The notes under the pieces: model-generated
What the model saw: the letters and a program-made list of their open reading frames with translations, nothing else
What the model was told of the DNA's origin: nothing
Databases searched by the model: none
Translations under genes and position numbers: made by a program
Source: an uncultured Lachnospiraceae bacterium
GTDB lineage: Bacteria > Bacillota > Clostridia > Lachnospirales > Lachnospiraceae
DNA length: 64,000 nt
Direction: 5' to 3'
Assembly (NCBI GenBank): GCA_900544445.1
Contig: UQVK01000004.1
Location: 28,093 to 92,092 of the forward strand
Shown: positions 18,309 to 27,934 of the stretch, in pieces
Position numbering within the stretch: position 1 is the first letter of the stretch
Layout of the letters: the number at the start of each line of letters is the position of its first letter

Positions 18309-18367
18309 CGCGAAAACCGGCCCGCATATCCGCAGCATAAAGCTGCGCTGTGAAACGTAAGTATACT

Positions 18368-18407
18368 GATCGGATAGGGGAAGAAACTTCCCCTATCCGA
18401 TCTTTTT
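18368..18407 (+). terminator. Perfect 16-bp terminator of thlA
   Basis: GATCGGATAGGGGAAG pairs completely with CTTCCCCTATCCGATC around an AAA loop, followed by TTTTT (18403-18407). Confidence 0.92.
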
Positions 18408-18443
18408 AAACAGGCCGGTATGGGCCTGCTGCTCCGTCAGATT

Positions 18444-18471
18444 GCTGCCTTCGGCAGCCTCACAAAGGAGG
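18444..18471 (+). promoter_or_regulatory. GC hairpin before the ribosome site of the 18477 gene
   Basis: GCTGCC-TTC-GGCAGC (18444-18458) is followed five bases later by AAAGGAGG (18464-18471) and ATG at 18477. This is the third case of this leader design in 2 kb. Confidence 0.55.
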
Positions 18472-18476
18472 TAATC

Positions 18477-18923
18477 ATGATTCCTGATCTCAACACTGCA
18501 CGCCGGCTTCTGGAAGAAGGCTGGCAGCGCAATCCCGGCCCCTGGAAAAACCATTCCCTGACTGCCGCCCACTGTGCCAAAACCATTGCCGAACGCCTGA
18601 AGATGCGCGGCAATAACATCGATCCGGAAAAGGATGTGAACACCTACATCGGCAGACATGATATTTCTGCAGAGGATGAACAGCGCCTGGTCACGCTTTT
18701 ACAGTCTTTTGACTACGATGATTATGACCGCCTGATTCAGCTCTGCGACAGTATCGCCATGCCGGACGGTCCTGCCAGCATCATCGAGCGTATGACTGAT
18801 GTGAAAAATCGCTACGGCCATTATCCCCAGTCAAAATGGGATAAGAACCTGGAACTCAAGCGTTACTTTGAAGATAAAATGGGCTGCCAAGTGGAGGAAG
18901 TGGTCGGAATCAGTCCGTTGTAA
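18477..18923 (+). CDS. HD-domain family protein lacking the HD core
   Basis: 148 residues. The N-terminus (IPDLNTARRLLEEG...NPGPWKNHS, about 1-40) and C-terminus (DYDDYDRLIQLCDS...NRNLELKRYFEDKMGC-type, about 80-148) match the roughly 200-residue HD proteins common in Clostridia. The central block with the LLHDIGR doublet, about 60 residues, is absent; the sequence passes from NNIDPEK directly to VNTYIGRHDIS. The frame is kept and the ribosome site is excellent, so it is expressed or only recently decayed. Without the metal site it should not be a phosphohydrolase. It overlaps the end of the convergent gene by 14 bases. Confidence 0.68.
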   Translation: MIPDLNTARRLLEEGWQRNPGPWKNHSLTAAHCAKTIAERLKMRGNNIDPEKDVNTYIGRHDISAEDEQRLVTLLQSFDYDDYDRLIQLCDSIAMPDGPASIIERMTDVKNRYGHYPQSKWDKNLELKRYFEDKMGCQVEEVVGISPL

Positions 18924-20337
18924 CCGCGTCCGCTGCCGTTCCTGCCGCTTTAGCCAGCTGATCCCAGACCTGTCGTCTGTATTCCTCCGATTCCTGAAGG
19001 CGTTGTGCAAGACGAAGGATTGGACTATCCGTCTGCCCGGTGATCTGCTCATCCACCTCGATGGGAGAACCGCTCATAGCGCCTGGGTCCTCCGGAAGAT
19101 CTGTCAGCTCTCCATACCAGTTTTCACGGAAGGCGGACGACTGCCAGCCAAGGGCTGGCTGGCTCCGGAAAGCGAAAATATTCCGGTAAAACAGATGGGA
19201 TTCTCCGTCCCGGTGGCAGCAGATCATGGGCCCTGTTTCTCCCGTATGCAGAAACAGATTCCCGTACAGCTCGGAGCGGATGCCATAATCATCCTGAATC
19301 AGGCAGCGCTCATCGTCCACGCTGATGTTATATCGCAGTATGGTTCCTTCACATTCCCTGTTTCGGTTGATTCCTGTGCAGTCCAGCCAGAATCCCCCTT
19401 TATTTCCATGGGTATAGTTGTACTGAAAAATGGTTGTTCCTGCCGTTCCCCAGTCCGTATCAAATGCGGTTCCGTCATTTTCAAATAGCCGGGTCCTTCC
19501 CACCTCATTCCGCTGAATCAGCGCGTCCGATACGGCGCATACCCAGACGCCCGCAATCAGGCGGGTATCCTCCAGGCTTCCAAGCGCCCCCGCATCCAGG
19601 CAGACATTTCCGTCGATCAGCGGGGAGATGCAGTTCGCCACAATGATTCCGTCGCTTCCCGTACGTTCAATCCGGTTTCTTCTGACCACCACATGCGTAT
19701 GATGAATGTCATTGATGAAATCCTCCTGCTGATTCACCCGAATTCCGCTGGTAAGTACATCATGCACATAATTTCCGCTGATGATAATATCATGCAGATG
19801 ATTTTTCCGGGAAGAACGCCCCGGCATGGTCACGTAGATGCCGGAATTCCAGTACATGCTCTCATATACATTCCGGTTCCGTCTGTTCTCCCCCTGTACG
19901 TCGAAAATTTCACAGTTTTCAATCACGATTCCCTGCGTGATCCCCTCCGGCTTTCCGCAGATGCAGATTCCCTGCCGCACGCCGCGTTCTTCTGCCCGGT
20001 TGGTCACCGCGATGTTTCTGACCTGCCAGAAGCTCACACCCTCCAGGTAAACGGCTGCATACGCACCGTCTCCATGAATCACGGGAGCGGCTTCTTTATC
20101 CGTTCCTTCCGCCTCCCCATAAGCGTCCACCGTTATGGGACATTCCCGGCTTCCAGAGCCTTTGGGGCAGAGCATTCCGTGCCAGCTTCCGCCCCGTTTC
20201 AGACGCAGGGCGTCTCCGGGCTGAAACTCCTGCCTGTTGGCCCGTTCCAGTGTTTTCCATGCCGCTTCCGGCGACAGACCCGTTCGGGTATCATCGCCAT
20301 TTTCATTATCGATGTAAAAAGTTCTTTCTGCGTTCAT
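18910..20337 (-). CDS. Right-handed parallel beta-helix protein
   Basis: 475 residues from the chosen start (ATG at 20337 with AAGGGAG upstream). The N-terminus FYIDNENGDDTRTGLSPEAAWKTLE is the standard entry to Pel/PL-type beta-helix folds. Repeated coils follow (VIENCEIFD, IISGNYVHD, VVRRNRIER, LIQRNEV, IFQYNYTHG). No signal peptide is visible, so a cytoplasmic or non-classically exported carbohydrate-active role is possible; substrate unknown. It follows the MutS2-like gene with 17 bases between, probably one operon. Confidence 0.75.
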   Translation of the reverse strand: MNAERTFYIDNENGDDTRTGLSPEAAWKTLERANRQEFQPGDALRLKRGGSWHGMLCPKGSGSRECPITVDAYGEAEGTDKEAAPVIHGDGAYAAVYLEGVSFWQVRNIAVTNRAEERGVRQGICICGKPEGITQGIVIENCEIFDVQGENRRNRNVYESMYWNSGIYVTMPGRSSRKNHLHDIIISGNYVHDVLTSGIRVNQQEDFINDIHHTHVVVRRNRIERTGSDGIIVANCISPLIDGNVCLDAGALGSLEDTRLIAGVWVCAVSDALIQRNEVGRTRLFENDGTAFDTDWGTAGTTIFQYNYTHGNKGGFWLDCTGINRNRECEGTILRYNISVDDERCLIQDDYGIRSELYGNLFLHTGETGPMICCHRDGESHLFYRNIFAFRSQPALGWQSSAFRENWYGELTDLPEDPGAMSGSPIEVDEQITGQTDSPILRLAQRLQESEEYRRQVWDQLAKAAGTAADAVTTD

Positions 20338-20354
20338 TTGCTCTCCCTTCCGTC

Positions 20355-22202
20355 TCATTCCTCATGCCGGATTTCCAGTCCCGGCACATGTTTTCTTTCC
20401 ATCGCATGACGTGCTTTCCGGTTTTCCACCGTATCGAACAAAATGGAAAAATCATAATCCGGTGGATACATCTTTTCCGCAGACACATGAAGTCGAAGCC
20501 TTCTGTGGCTGACAAAAATTTTCCTTTTCTGAATCTGAACGCCCACCTCTCCTTTATCATTGGCGGGGGCGAAAACAATACCCAGCTTTTTCTGCGGATA
20601 AACCATCACGCTGTCTCCCAGCGCGAATTTTTTCCCGATCTGCGTCTGTCTCTGTCTTCGCTTTTCCCCGGTATCCGGTTCCGTTCTTTTAGGGCGGATA
20701 CGGGATGCGGCGGCTTTCTGCGGCGGCTTCGGATCTGTCTTTTCAGGCGGTCGTTTCGATGTTTTCCCCGCTACCGTCCCATATGCCGCCTTCTCCGCCC
20801 GGTTCAGAATTCTCTGCGGCATGCCGAGACGCTTTGCGATATAAAAGGCGCAGCTTTCCCCGCTCTCTCCCAGTTCCAGCCGGTACAACGGCCGCAGACT
20901 CTCCCTGTCAAACGCCATCCTTGCGTTGATCACACCCTCCGTGCGTTCCCCGTATTCCTTCACTTCCGGATAGTGGGTGGTGACCATAAACAGACATCCC
21001 CGCCCTCTCAATTCCTCCAGCACCGCCACGGCCAGCCCCATGCCTTCCGCCGGATCTGTTCCGCTTCCCAGCTCGTCCAGAAGCACCAGACTTTCTTCTT
21101 CCGTCTGTTCCAGAATCCGGATCACGTTTTTCATATGGGCGGAAAAAGTAGACAGATTTTCCGAAATACTCTGCCCGTCCCCGATGTCGCAGAAAAAGCC
21201 GGCGTTCATGGCAAGATCCGCTTCTTCACATGGTACATGCAGTCCACACTGAGCCATGACGGAAAGCAGTCCTACCGTTTTCATCGCCACCGTCTTTCCC
21301 CCGGTATTCGGCCCGGTTATGATCACACCTTTTATTAAGCCGCCAAATTCTATATTGAGCGGAACGCTGTTCTGTATGGGAAGCAGGGGATGCCGTCCGT
21401 TTACAAGCCGTATCCTGCGCTCCGTGTTCAGCTCCGGGCGGCTGGCTTTCATGCTCACGCTCAGCTTCCCCTTTGCAAAAATAAAATCCAGCTCCTCCAT
21501 ATATTCCAGATTGATCCGGATCGCTTCGGCGCTGTCTACAACCATGGCAGACAGCGTGTACAAAATCATTTTTTCTTCGTTTTCTTCTTCTATTCTCAGA
21601 GTTTCCAGTTCCTCCCGAAGACGGGATATCGCGGAGGGCTCGATAAAAACCGTAGCTCCTGTGGAGGAAGCGTCGATTACGGTTCCCGGAACCTTATTTT
21701 TATGCTCCTTTTTCACGGGCAGCGTATAATGCCCGTTCCGGTTGGAAACAAAGCTCTCGCTGAAAATGCTTCGCAAGCTTCTGAGCATGTTCTCCAGCTT
21801 CAGACGGATCTGATCCTGCAGCGGGGAAAGATCCTGGATTCCCGCTCCATATCCCGCAATGCCGGGCGCGATGTCCCGACATTTGCCAAGATAACGGGAC
21901 AACCGCATGCAAAGTACCGCAAACTGCCTGATCTGATCCAGCTGTTGTGCACCGAGCAGGCTTCCCAGTTCTGCCTCCTGTGCTATTTCACGCACTTCCT
22001 GCGTGCTGCCGGACGGCGGTGTGCCAAGCGAATCCAGCACCTTCCTGGCTTCCGTCGTTTCCTCTATAGCCGCCTCCGCCCGTTCCTGATCCAGAATGGG
22101 CACCAGAGCGTCGATCCGCTCCCTGGCACGCTCCGTGGATGCTCCTTCCTTCAACAGCTCACGGATTTTGTCAAATTCCAGCATCCCATTGATATCGTCC
22201 AT
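20355..22202 (-). CDS. MutS2-like ATPase without Smr domain
   Basis: 615 residues. Core/clamp helices lead to Walker A GPNTGGKT, Walker B with LLDELGSGTDPAEG and the histidine switch TTHYPEVKEYG, all intact. After the ATPase a basic, Pro/Lys-rich linker and a short beta domain (LGDSVMVYPQKKLGIVF, about 540-590) replace the coiled-coil and Smr nuclease of MutS2. It is a paralogue of the gene at 6159-8537. Such short MutS relatives are known, but their role is not settled; structure-specific DNA or ribosome binding is plausible. Confidence 0.82.
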   Translation of the reverse strand: MDDINGMLEFDKIRELLKEGASTERARERIDALVPILDQERAEAAIEETTEARKVLDSLGTPPSGSTQEVREIAQEAELGSLLGAQQLDQIRQFAVLCMRLSRYLGKCRDIAPGIAGYGAGIQDLSPLQDQIRLKLENMLRSLRSIFSESFVSNRNGHYTLPVKKEHKNKVPGTVIDASSTGATVFIEPSAISRLREELETLRIEEENEEKMILYTLSAMVVDSAEAIRINLEYMEELDFIFAKGKLSVSMKASRPELNTERRIRLVNGRHPLLPIQNSVPLNIEFGGLIKGVIITGPNTGGKTVAMKTVGLLSVMAQCGLHVPCEEADLAMNAGFFCDIGDGQSISENLSTFSAHMKNVIRILEQTEEESLVLLDELGSGTDPAEGMGLAVAVLEELRGRGCLFMVTTHYPEVKEYGERTEGVINARMAFDRESLRPLYRLELGESGESCAFYIAKRLGMPQRILNRAEKAAYGTVAGKTSKRPPEKTDPKPPQKAAASRIRPKRTEPDTGEKRRQRQTQIGKKFALGDSVMVYPQKKLGIVFAPANDKGEVGVQIQKRKIFVSHRRLRLHVSAEKMYPPDYDFSILFDTVENRKARHAMERKHVPGLEIRHEE

Positions 22203-22278
22203 TTTTCGTATTCTCTCCCTCAGATTAATGAAAAAAGCAGGCGAACGAGCCGCCTGCCTGTTTCTTAATCAGTCAACT

Positions 22279-22713
22279 TTACAGCCACTGAACAAACGCC
22301 GTCTTATCCGTACAGTTATATCCAGCCTTTATATAAAAATCCAAAGTACTCTGTTTTTTTGAGCCGGTCATCAGCATCATCTTATAACAGTTATTTTCCA
22401 CCGCAATCTTTCTCGCATGATTCAGACATTCCGTCGCATATCCTTTCCCCCTGTATTTTTCATGGGTAACCACGTTTTCAATGAGTGCATATGGCCGGAC
22501 TCCCCTTGTAAGATTGGGAATGATGACACAGACACAGGAAGATACCAAAACTCCATCTGCCACATTCAGTATAATATGATGATTTTCATCCTCCATGATG
22601 GTATCCCATGCTTCCCGCAGAGCCTGAGAATCTTCCGGAATTTCCTCTTCATGCAGGTACAGATACAGCTGCAGTAAGGCATTCAGATCCTCTTTCTTCG
22701 CTTCCCTTGTCAT
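22279..22713 (-). CDS. GNAT family N-acetyltransferase
   Basis: 144 residues, a complete single GNAT domain. The acetyl-CoA-binding motif A is VVTHEKYRGKGYATECLNHA (R/Q-x-x-G-x-G/A), followed by a C-terminal FYIKAGY segment. Substrate unknown. Monocistronic, between the MutS2-like gene and the two-component system on the same strand. Confidence 0.85.
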   Translation of the reverse strand: MTREAKKEDLNALLQLYLYLHEEEIPEDSQALREAWDTIMEDENHHIILNVADGVLVSSCVCVIIPNLTRGVRPYALIENVVTHEKYRGKGYATECLNHARKIAVENNCYKMMLMTGSKKQSTLDFYIKAGYNCTDKTAFVQWL

Positions 22714-22833
22714 AACATCTCTCCCGCTCCCTTATCCCTCTGAATCCGAATATTTGAAAAGCATATCGGATATTGCCGCAGCCTGTAATCCTCAGCCAGT
22801 AGTTGACCTGTTTTCCCATGGCAAAATCTTACC

Positions 22834-23523
22834 TTACACCTTAAACCGGTATCCGACTCCCCATATTGTCTCGATGTACTGCGGGTTTGCGGTATCCGTC
22901 TCGATCTTCTCCCGGATCTTCTTGATATGCACCGTTACCGTCGCAATATCGCCAATCGAATCCATGTCCCAGATCTCCCGGAACAGCTCCTCTTTTGTGA
23001 ATACATGGTTCGGGTTCTCCGCCAGGAAAGTGAGCAGGTCAAATTCCTTGGTGGTAAACGGTTTCTCCACGCCGTTGATGAACACGCGGCGGGCGGTTTT
23101 ATCGATCCGGATGCCCCGGATCTCCACGATGTCGTTGGCCTTCTGATTGGAGCTGACCAGGCGGGTATAACGGGCCAGATGGGCTTTTACCCGGGCCACC
23201 AGCTCGCTGGGGCTGAAGGGCTTCGTCATATAGTCGTCCGCACCGAGTCCAAGGCCGCGGATCTTGTCGATGTCGTCCTTTTTGGCGGAAACCATCAGGA
23301 TCGGGATATTCTTTTCATCCCGGATCCGGCGGCAGATTTCAAAGCCGTCAAGGCCGGGAAGCATCAGATCCAGAATGATCAGATCAAAGCTGCCGTTCAT
23401 GGCTGCTTCCAGGCCCTTTTCTCCATCATTTTCTATCTCCACCTGAAAACCGGACAGTTCCAGATAGTCCTTCTCAAGGTCCGCAATCGCTTCTTCGTCT
23501 TCAATGATCAGAATTTTACTCAT
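22834..23523 (-). CDS. OmpR-type response regulator (VanR-like)
   Basis: 229 residues. Receiver acidic pair EDE near residue 9, phosphoacceptor Asp in LIILDLMLPGLDG, Lys in MTKPFSPSE. The winged helix contains FTKEELFREIWDMD and ATVTVHIKKIREKI. It overlaps the end of the kinase gene (23516-25000) by eight bases. Here the kinase is transcribed first, the reverse of the pair at 8617-10736. Confidence 0.92.
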   Translation of the reverse strand: MSKILIIEDEEAIADLEKDYLELSGFQVEIENDGEKGLEAAMNGSFDLIILDLMLPGLDGFEICRRIRDEKNIPILMVSAKKDDIDKIRGLGLGADDYMTKPFSPSELVARVKAHLARYTRLVSSNQKANDIVEIRGIRIDKTARRVFINGVEKPFTTKEFDLLTFLAENPNHVFTKEELFREIWDMDSIGDIATVTVHIKKIREKIETDTANPQYIETIWGVGYRFKV

Positions 23524-25000
23524 TCTCTTCTGCCTCCCTGTATTTTCTGATTACAAAGTGCAGGCATGTGCCCTCACCGTCTTTACTGGTTGCCCAGATA
23601 TAACCTCCGTGATCCTCAATGATCTTCTTTACGATGGAAAGGCCGATTCCGCTTCCGCCCGTGGAAGAATTCCGGGAAGCGTCCGTGCGGTAAAACCGTT
23701 CGAAGATCTTGCCCAGATCCTTCGTGGAAATCCCTTTTCCGTTATCCTCGATCTCCACCCGCACCGAATCCACCTCGTCCAGAATCCGGATGTTGATGAC
23801 GCCCTTCGGCTTGTCCATGTATTTAATGCTGTTGCCGACGATATTGTCGATCACCTTTTTCAGCTGTTCCGGATCAGCGATAATCCGTGTGGACGGATCC
23901 ACCAGATTGGAATAATTCAGCTCGATGTTCTTGGATTCCAGATCCAGCCCCACATCCTCCACGCAGTCCTGGAAAAAGTCCGCCAGATTGATCCGGTGAA
24001 AATTATAGGGAATCCGGTTGCTGTCGATTCCTGAATAATAGGTCAATTCGTTGATCAGCCGGTTCATGTCGTTGGCCTTGGTGTAGATGGTCTTGATATA
24101 ACGGTCCATTTTCTCCGGCGTATCCGCCACGCCGTCCATGATTCCCTCCACATAGCCCTTGATGGCCGTGATCGGGGTTTTCAGGTCATGGGAAATGTTG
24201 CTGACCAGCTCCCGGTTCTGCCGTTCGTTCTGAATCTTTTCCTCTGTGGATTCCTTCAGTCTCAGGCGCATGTCCTCATAGTTGCGGTACAGCTCTCCGA
24301 TTTCGTTGGTATCCTCCGAGGTCAGACTGTATTCAAAATTTCCCTCCGCGATCTGCTGCATGGCCACGTTCAGCCTGTTGATCGGTTCGAAAAATCCCTT
24401 GTATACCCACTGGGTCAAAACGATGCTGGTCAAAACCAGAATGAATATGATGGCTGAAAACAGATAAATCAGGAAAGACCGGGAAACCACACTGTTAACG
24501 CGCGTTACCAGAAACAGGCTTCCTTCGTCTCCGTCGGAAAAAACAAAGTCAATCTGCTTCACCAGCTTCTGCATGTCGTTATAGTAAAAGCCCGAATTGG
24601 AGTCCTTGCTCTCAAATCCGTAGGCCGGCAGCCTGCTGAAAAAGCGGCCGCTCATCTCTTCATTTCCGGTATAATATTCCTCTGTTCCCTTCCGGACCAC
24701 AATATAGGAAGAAACCCGGGAAGCCTCCTCGTTGAGATCCTCCAGAAACGCCTTATCTTCCAGCCTCCGTTCATCTTCTTCCGCGATATTTTCCAGACGG
24801 ATATACATCATATTCGTCGTATTGCTGAGGGAAGCCAGTGAATCCGACAGAGTGCTGTCGTCCGAAATCTCAATCTGGAAATTCAGATCAGAATTGTAAG
24901 ATACCATCGCTCCAACCGCGATAAAAGCGATCCCGGAAAGAAGAATTGGGAGAAGAATCACGATCAGAAATGTAATGATCAGCTTTGTACGAAACTTCAT
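23516..25000 (-). CDS. Sensor histidine kinase
   Basis: 494 residues. Membrane helices lie at about 8-30 and 180-205, with an extracytoplasmic region of about 150 residues between them. HAMP, HisKA with His in NISHDLKTPITAI, and HATPase with DNGKGIS and GGSGIGLS boxes follow. It is cotranscribed with the overlapping response regulator. GGAAAGGAGG precedes the ATG. In the leader an imperfect hairpin (about 25026-25047) is followed by seven T on the minus strand and might attenuate expression; this is weak. Confidence 0.92.
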   Translation of the reverse strand: MKFRTKLIITFLIVILLPILLSGIAFIAVGAMVSYNSDLNFQIEISDDSTLSDSLASLSNTTNMMYIRLENIAEEDERRLEDKAFLEDLNEEASRVSSYIVVRKGTEEYYTGNEEMSGRFFSRLPAYGFESKDSNSGFYYNDMQKLVKQIDFVFSDGDEGSLFLVTRVNSVVSRSFLIYLFSAIIFILVLTSIVLTQWVYKGFFEPINRLNVAMQQIAEGNFEYSLTSEDTNEIGELYRNYEDMRLRLKESTEEKIQNERQNRELVSNISHDLKTPITAIKGYVEGIMDGVADTPEKMDRYIKTIYTKANDMNRLINELTYYSGIDSNRIPYNFHRINLADFFQDCVEDVGLDLESKNIELNYSNLVDPSTRIIADPEQLKKVIDNIVGNSIKYMDKPKGVINIRILDEVDSVRVEIEDNGKGISTKDLGKIFERFYRTDASRNSSTGGSGIGLSIVKKIIEDHGGYIWATSKDGEGTCLHFVIRKYREAEENE

Positions 25001-25130
25001 AATAACCTCCTTTCCGGTAAAAAAAGACGCCCATCCGGCGGACGCTTCTCTCGATACCGTTATTCTACCATAAAATAAAAAGCTGTATATGAAATTGAAA
25101 AAATAATTTTCTAAAAAAAATATAAACAGG

Positions 25131-25159
25131 TTGACAGATCCTCTTTGTCCTGCTATAGT
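25131..25159 (+). promoter_or_regulatory. Sigma-A promoter of the perR/rubrerythrin cluster
   Basis: TTGACA (25131-25136), 17-base spacer, TATAGT (25154-25159), followed by an AACAGT direct repeat. No clear Per box could be assigned. Confidence 0.75.
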
Positions 25160-25203
25160 AACAGTAACAGTTATCGTTTTTGACAGAAGGGAGGCGGTAT
25201 AAC

Positions 25204-25599
25204 GTGCTGAAATACAGCCGTCAGCGGGAAGCCATCAAAAATTTCCTGATGACCAGACACGACCATCCGACGGCAGATGTAGTTTACAGCAATGTAAGGA
25301 CAGAATTTCCCAACATCAGTCTTGGAACCGTTTACCGGAATCTGACTTTGCTTGCCGATCTGGGTGAGATATCCCGGCTGCGTGTCGGAGACGGTGTAGA
25401 TCATTTTGACGCGGATACTCATCCGCATTACCATTTTGTCTGTAATGAATGCGGCAGTGTGACCGATCTGGAAACAGAGGGAATTGATCATGTTCTGGAG
25501 GCCGCTTCCAGACATTTTGACGGCCTGGTCCAGGGTCATGTCACTTATTTTTATGGTCTGTGCCCACATTGCATGCAGAAAGCACAGAAATCTTCCTGA
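25204..25599 (+). CDS. perR: Fur family regulator, PerR-like
   Basis: 131 residues. The N-terminal winged helix (YSRQREAIKNFLMTRHDHPTA, SLGTVYRNLTLL) precedes the metal-sensing and dimerisation domain (HFDADTHPHYHFVC). Two CxxC pairs (CNEC, CPHC) form the structural zinc site. The His-rich HPHYHF segment and association with rubrerythrin and superoxide reductase favour a peroxide sensor over a Fur iron regulator. The start is GTG at 25204 with GGGAGG upstream; a TTG at 25180 would lie before that ribosome site. Confidence 0.85.
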   Translation: MLKYSRQREAIKNFLMTRHDHPTADVVYSNVRTEFPNISLGTVYRNLTLLADLGEISRLRVGDGVDHFDADTHPHYHFVCNECGSVTDLETEGIDHVLEAASRHFDGLVQGHVTYFYGLCPHCMQKAQKSS

Positions 25600-25664
25600 G
25601 TTAGCCGGCAGCCGCACAAACGGCTGCTCACTATAAAAATTTTTTCAGAAAAGGAGACAAAACT

Positions 25665-26207
25665 ATGAAATTCGTATGTCAGGTATGTGGTTATGTTTAT
25701 GAAGGAGATGCTGCACCGGAGAAGTGCCCTGTCTGCGGCGCTCCCGCTGAGAAGTTCACTGCTCAGACCGGAACGATGGAATGGGCTGCCGAGCACGTTG
25801 TAGGAGTTGCTCAGGGCGCAAGCGAAGATATCATGGAAGATCTGAGAGCCAATTTCTCCGGCGAGTGCACGGAAGTTGGTATGTATCTTGCAATGGCAAG
25901 AGTTGCTCACAGAGAGGGCTATCCTGAGATCGGCCTGTACTGGGAGAAGGCTGCTTATGAAGAGGCTGAGCATGCCGCGAAGTTCGCTGAGCTGCTGGGC
26001 GAAGTGGTTACCGATTCCACCAGGAAGAATCTGGAGATGAGAATTGAGGCTGAGAACGGCGCTACCGCCGGCAAGTTCGACCTTGCAAAGCGCGCGAAGG
26101 CTGCCAACCTGGATGCAATCCATGACACTGTTCATGAGATGGCCCGCGACGAGGCCCGTCACGGAAAGGCTTTCCAGGGACTGCTTGAGAGATACTTCGG
26201 AAAATAA
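25665..26207 (+). CDS. rbr: Reverse rubrerythrin (N-terminal rubredoxin domain)
   Basis: 180 residues. The N-terminal rubredoxin-like FeS4 domain ([21 protein letters not shown], about 4-25) precedes the ferritin-like di-iron domain with its EXXH motifs ([16 protein letters not shown]). Domain order is the reverse of classical rubrerythrin, as in Clostridium acetobutylicum proteins that reduce hydrogen peroxide with NADH-derived electrons. It follows perR by 65 bases and is followed by superoxide reductase. Confidence 0.92.
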   Translation: MKFVCQVCGYVYEGDAAPEKCPVCGAPAEKFTAQTGTMEWAAEHVVGVAQGASEDIMEDLRANFSGECTEVGMYLAMARVAHREGYPEIGLYWEKAAYEEAEHAAKFAELLGEVVTDSTRKNLEMRIEAENGATAGKFDLAKRAKAANLDAIHDTVHEMARDEARHGKAFQGLLERYFGK

Positions 26208-26239
26208 TTCAGTTGTCACTGAGGAAGGAATGAGAGATT

Positions 26240-26608
26240 ATGGAATTCTATATTTGCAGACACTGCGGCAATATTGTTACAAAGCTGACCGACCATAAAG
26301 TTCCCGTCATGTGCTGCGGGGAAAAGATGGAGCTTCTTGAAGCGGGCGTCACCGACGCTGCCGTGGAAAAGCATGTTCCTTCCTACAGCGTAGACGGAAA
26401 TGTGGTCAACGTTCAGGTGGGCTCCACCGAGCATCCCATGATCGATACGCACTGGATCGAGTGGATCACCGTGGAAACCAGCCAGGGCTTTGCGACCAAA
26501 TGGCTGAACCCGGGCGACAGCCCGAAGGCTTCCTTCGCTCTTGCAGAGGGTGAGGAGCTGAAGGCCGTATATGCTTACTGCAACCTGCATGGATTGTGGA
26601 AGGCGTGA
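26240..26608 (+). CDS. dfx: Desulfoferrodoxin (superoxide reductase)
   Basis: 122 residues. The N-terminal desulforedoxin-type FeS4 site (CRHCG, VMCCGE) is followed by the superoxide-reductase centre with its four His and one Cys ligands: EKHVPSY, TEHPM, DTHWIEW and CNLHGLW. It reduces superoxide to peroxide in the cytoplasm, and the rubrerythrin encoded 32 bases upstream can then remove the peroxide. Length is normal for the two-domain class. Confidence 0.92.
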   Translation: MEFYICRHCGNIVTKLTDHKVPVMCCGEKMELLEAGVTDAAVEKHVPSYSVDGNVVNVQVGSTEHPMIDTHWIEWITVETSQGFATKWLNPGDSPKASFALAEGEELKAVYAYCNLHGLWKA

Positions 26609-26659
26609 AGCGGGTGGATGATTTTTCACCGCACCGGATATATTTTATAAAAGTGAAAC

Positions 26660-26695
26660 GGCAGAACATCCTGAAATTGGGTGCTCTGCCTTTTT
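26660..26695 (+). terminator. Terminator after the oxidative-stress cluster
   Basis: GGCAGAACATCC and GGGTGCTCTGCC form a 12-position stem (with G-T pairs) around a 7-base loop, followed by TTTTT (26691-26695). Confidence 0.75.
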
Positions 26696-26782
26696 CATAA
26701 TAACCCCGTCCAATGGCCGTCATTCCTGCATAAATGACCGTCCGCTGATTGCTGACACATCCCCTCCATTTCATATTCGCTC

Positions 26783-27799
26783 ATGATTTGTGAGTGTTAT
26801 TTTTATTTTCACTATTATTTTGTGAATATTTTTCTGTTAGATCCATTTGTACACTTTATCCCAGGCCGCACTCTGATTTTCTTTGATGAACTGCAGGATT
26901 TTCCTGACATTGCTACCTCGCTGAAATTTTTTTGTATTGATGGGCGTTTCGATGTCATCTGCAGCGGGTCCATGCTCGGCATCAATTATCAGGAAATTGA
27001 AAGCAACAGTGTCGGCTATAAAGTTGATTATGAAATGTTTTCTCTCGATTTTGAAGAATTTCTCTGGGCTAAAGGATATGATAATGCTTTTGTCGAGGAT
27101 CTCCTTCATCATATGAATACTTTAATTCCTTTCAGCGAACTTCAGCTGTCGGTCTGTCATACGCTTTTTCTGGATTACTGTATTCTGGGCGGTATGCCTG
27201 CCGTAGTGCGGGAATTCATCACCAGAAATACCTTCGAAGGTTCCCTGGATATACAAAGACAGCTCATTGCCGATTATAAGGAAGATATCCGAAAATATGC
27301 CTCCGGTATGGATCAGACCCGCATTCTGAACGTATTCAATCAGATTCCTCCCCAGCTGGCAAAAGAGAACAAAAAGTTTCAAATTTCCAAAGTGGCTTCC
27401 GGGGCAAGATTCCGGGATTACCGCGGGTGTATTGAATGGTTGAACGATGCCGGGATTATCAATATCTGCTATTGTCTGCATTTTCCTGAGCTTCCTCTTG
27501 GAGGAAACTATGACGAAACAAAATACAAACTTTATTTTTCCGACAGCGGCCTGCTTACATCCCTGCTTGATGAAGAAGCGCAGGAAGATCTGCGTATGAA
27601 TAAAAATCTTGGCGTATATAAAGGGGCACTCTATGAAAATATCATCAGCGAAGCTCTTAGTAAAAGTGGTTACCGCCTTTATTATTACAAACGGGATAAT
27701 TCCACCCTGGAAGAAGATTTTTTTGTCAGAACAGCATCCGATCTGATTCCAATGGCGATCATATTTATACTTTTCCATACTTTTGTGCTTTTCTGCTGA
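26783..27799 (+). pseudogene. Decayed AAA_14/DUF4143 ATPase
   Basis: The translated frame starts inside the family. FIPGRTLIFFDELQDFPD is the Walker B region, followed by the SGSMLG sensor and the DUF4143 half (YEMFSLDFEEFLWAKG, LGGMPAVV, YKLYFSDSGLL, GALYENIISEAL, YYYKRDNSTLEEDFFV). The Walker A part of about 60 residues is missing upstream. The expected C-terminal segment after SDLIP is lost to a frame change that ends in a hydrophobic tail. These mobile-type ATPases are common and often decayed. The region is AT-rich. It lies just upstream of cysD. Confidence 0.72.
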
Positions 27800-27934
27800 A
27801 ACGGTATTTAAAAGGACGTTCCTGAAAACCCGGAGATGAGTATTTGAATATATAAACAAGATTTTTTACAAAAAAAAGACTTGATTTATATTCCTATTAA
27901 GATTTATGATTTTGGACACAGAATGTTCACAATT

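Noticed and set aside
25021..25060. Attenuator before the second histidine kinase
   Set aside because: The stem is imperfect and only the seven-T run is convincing, so it is mentioned in the kinase entry but not listed as a terminator.
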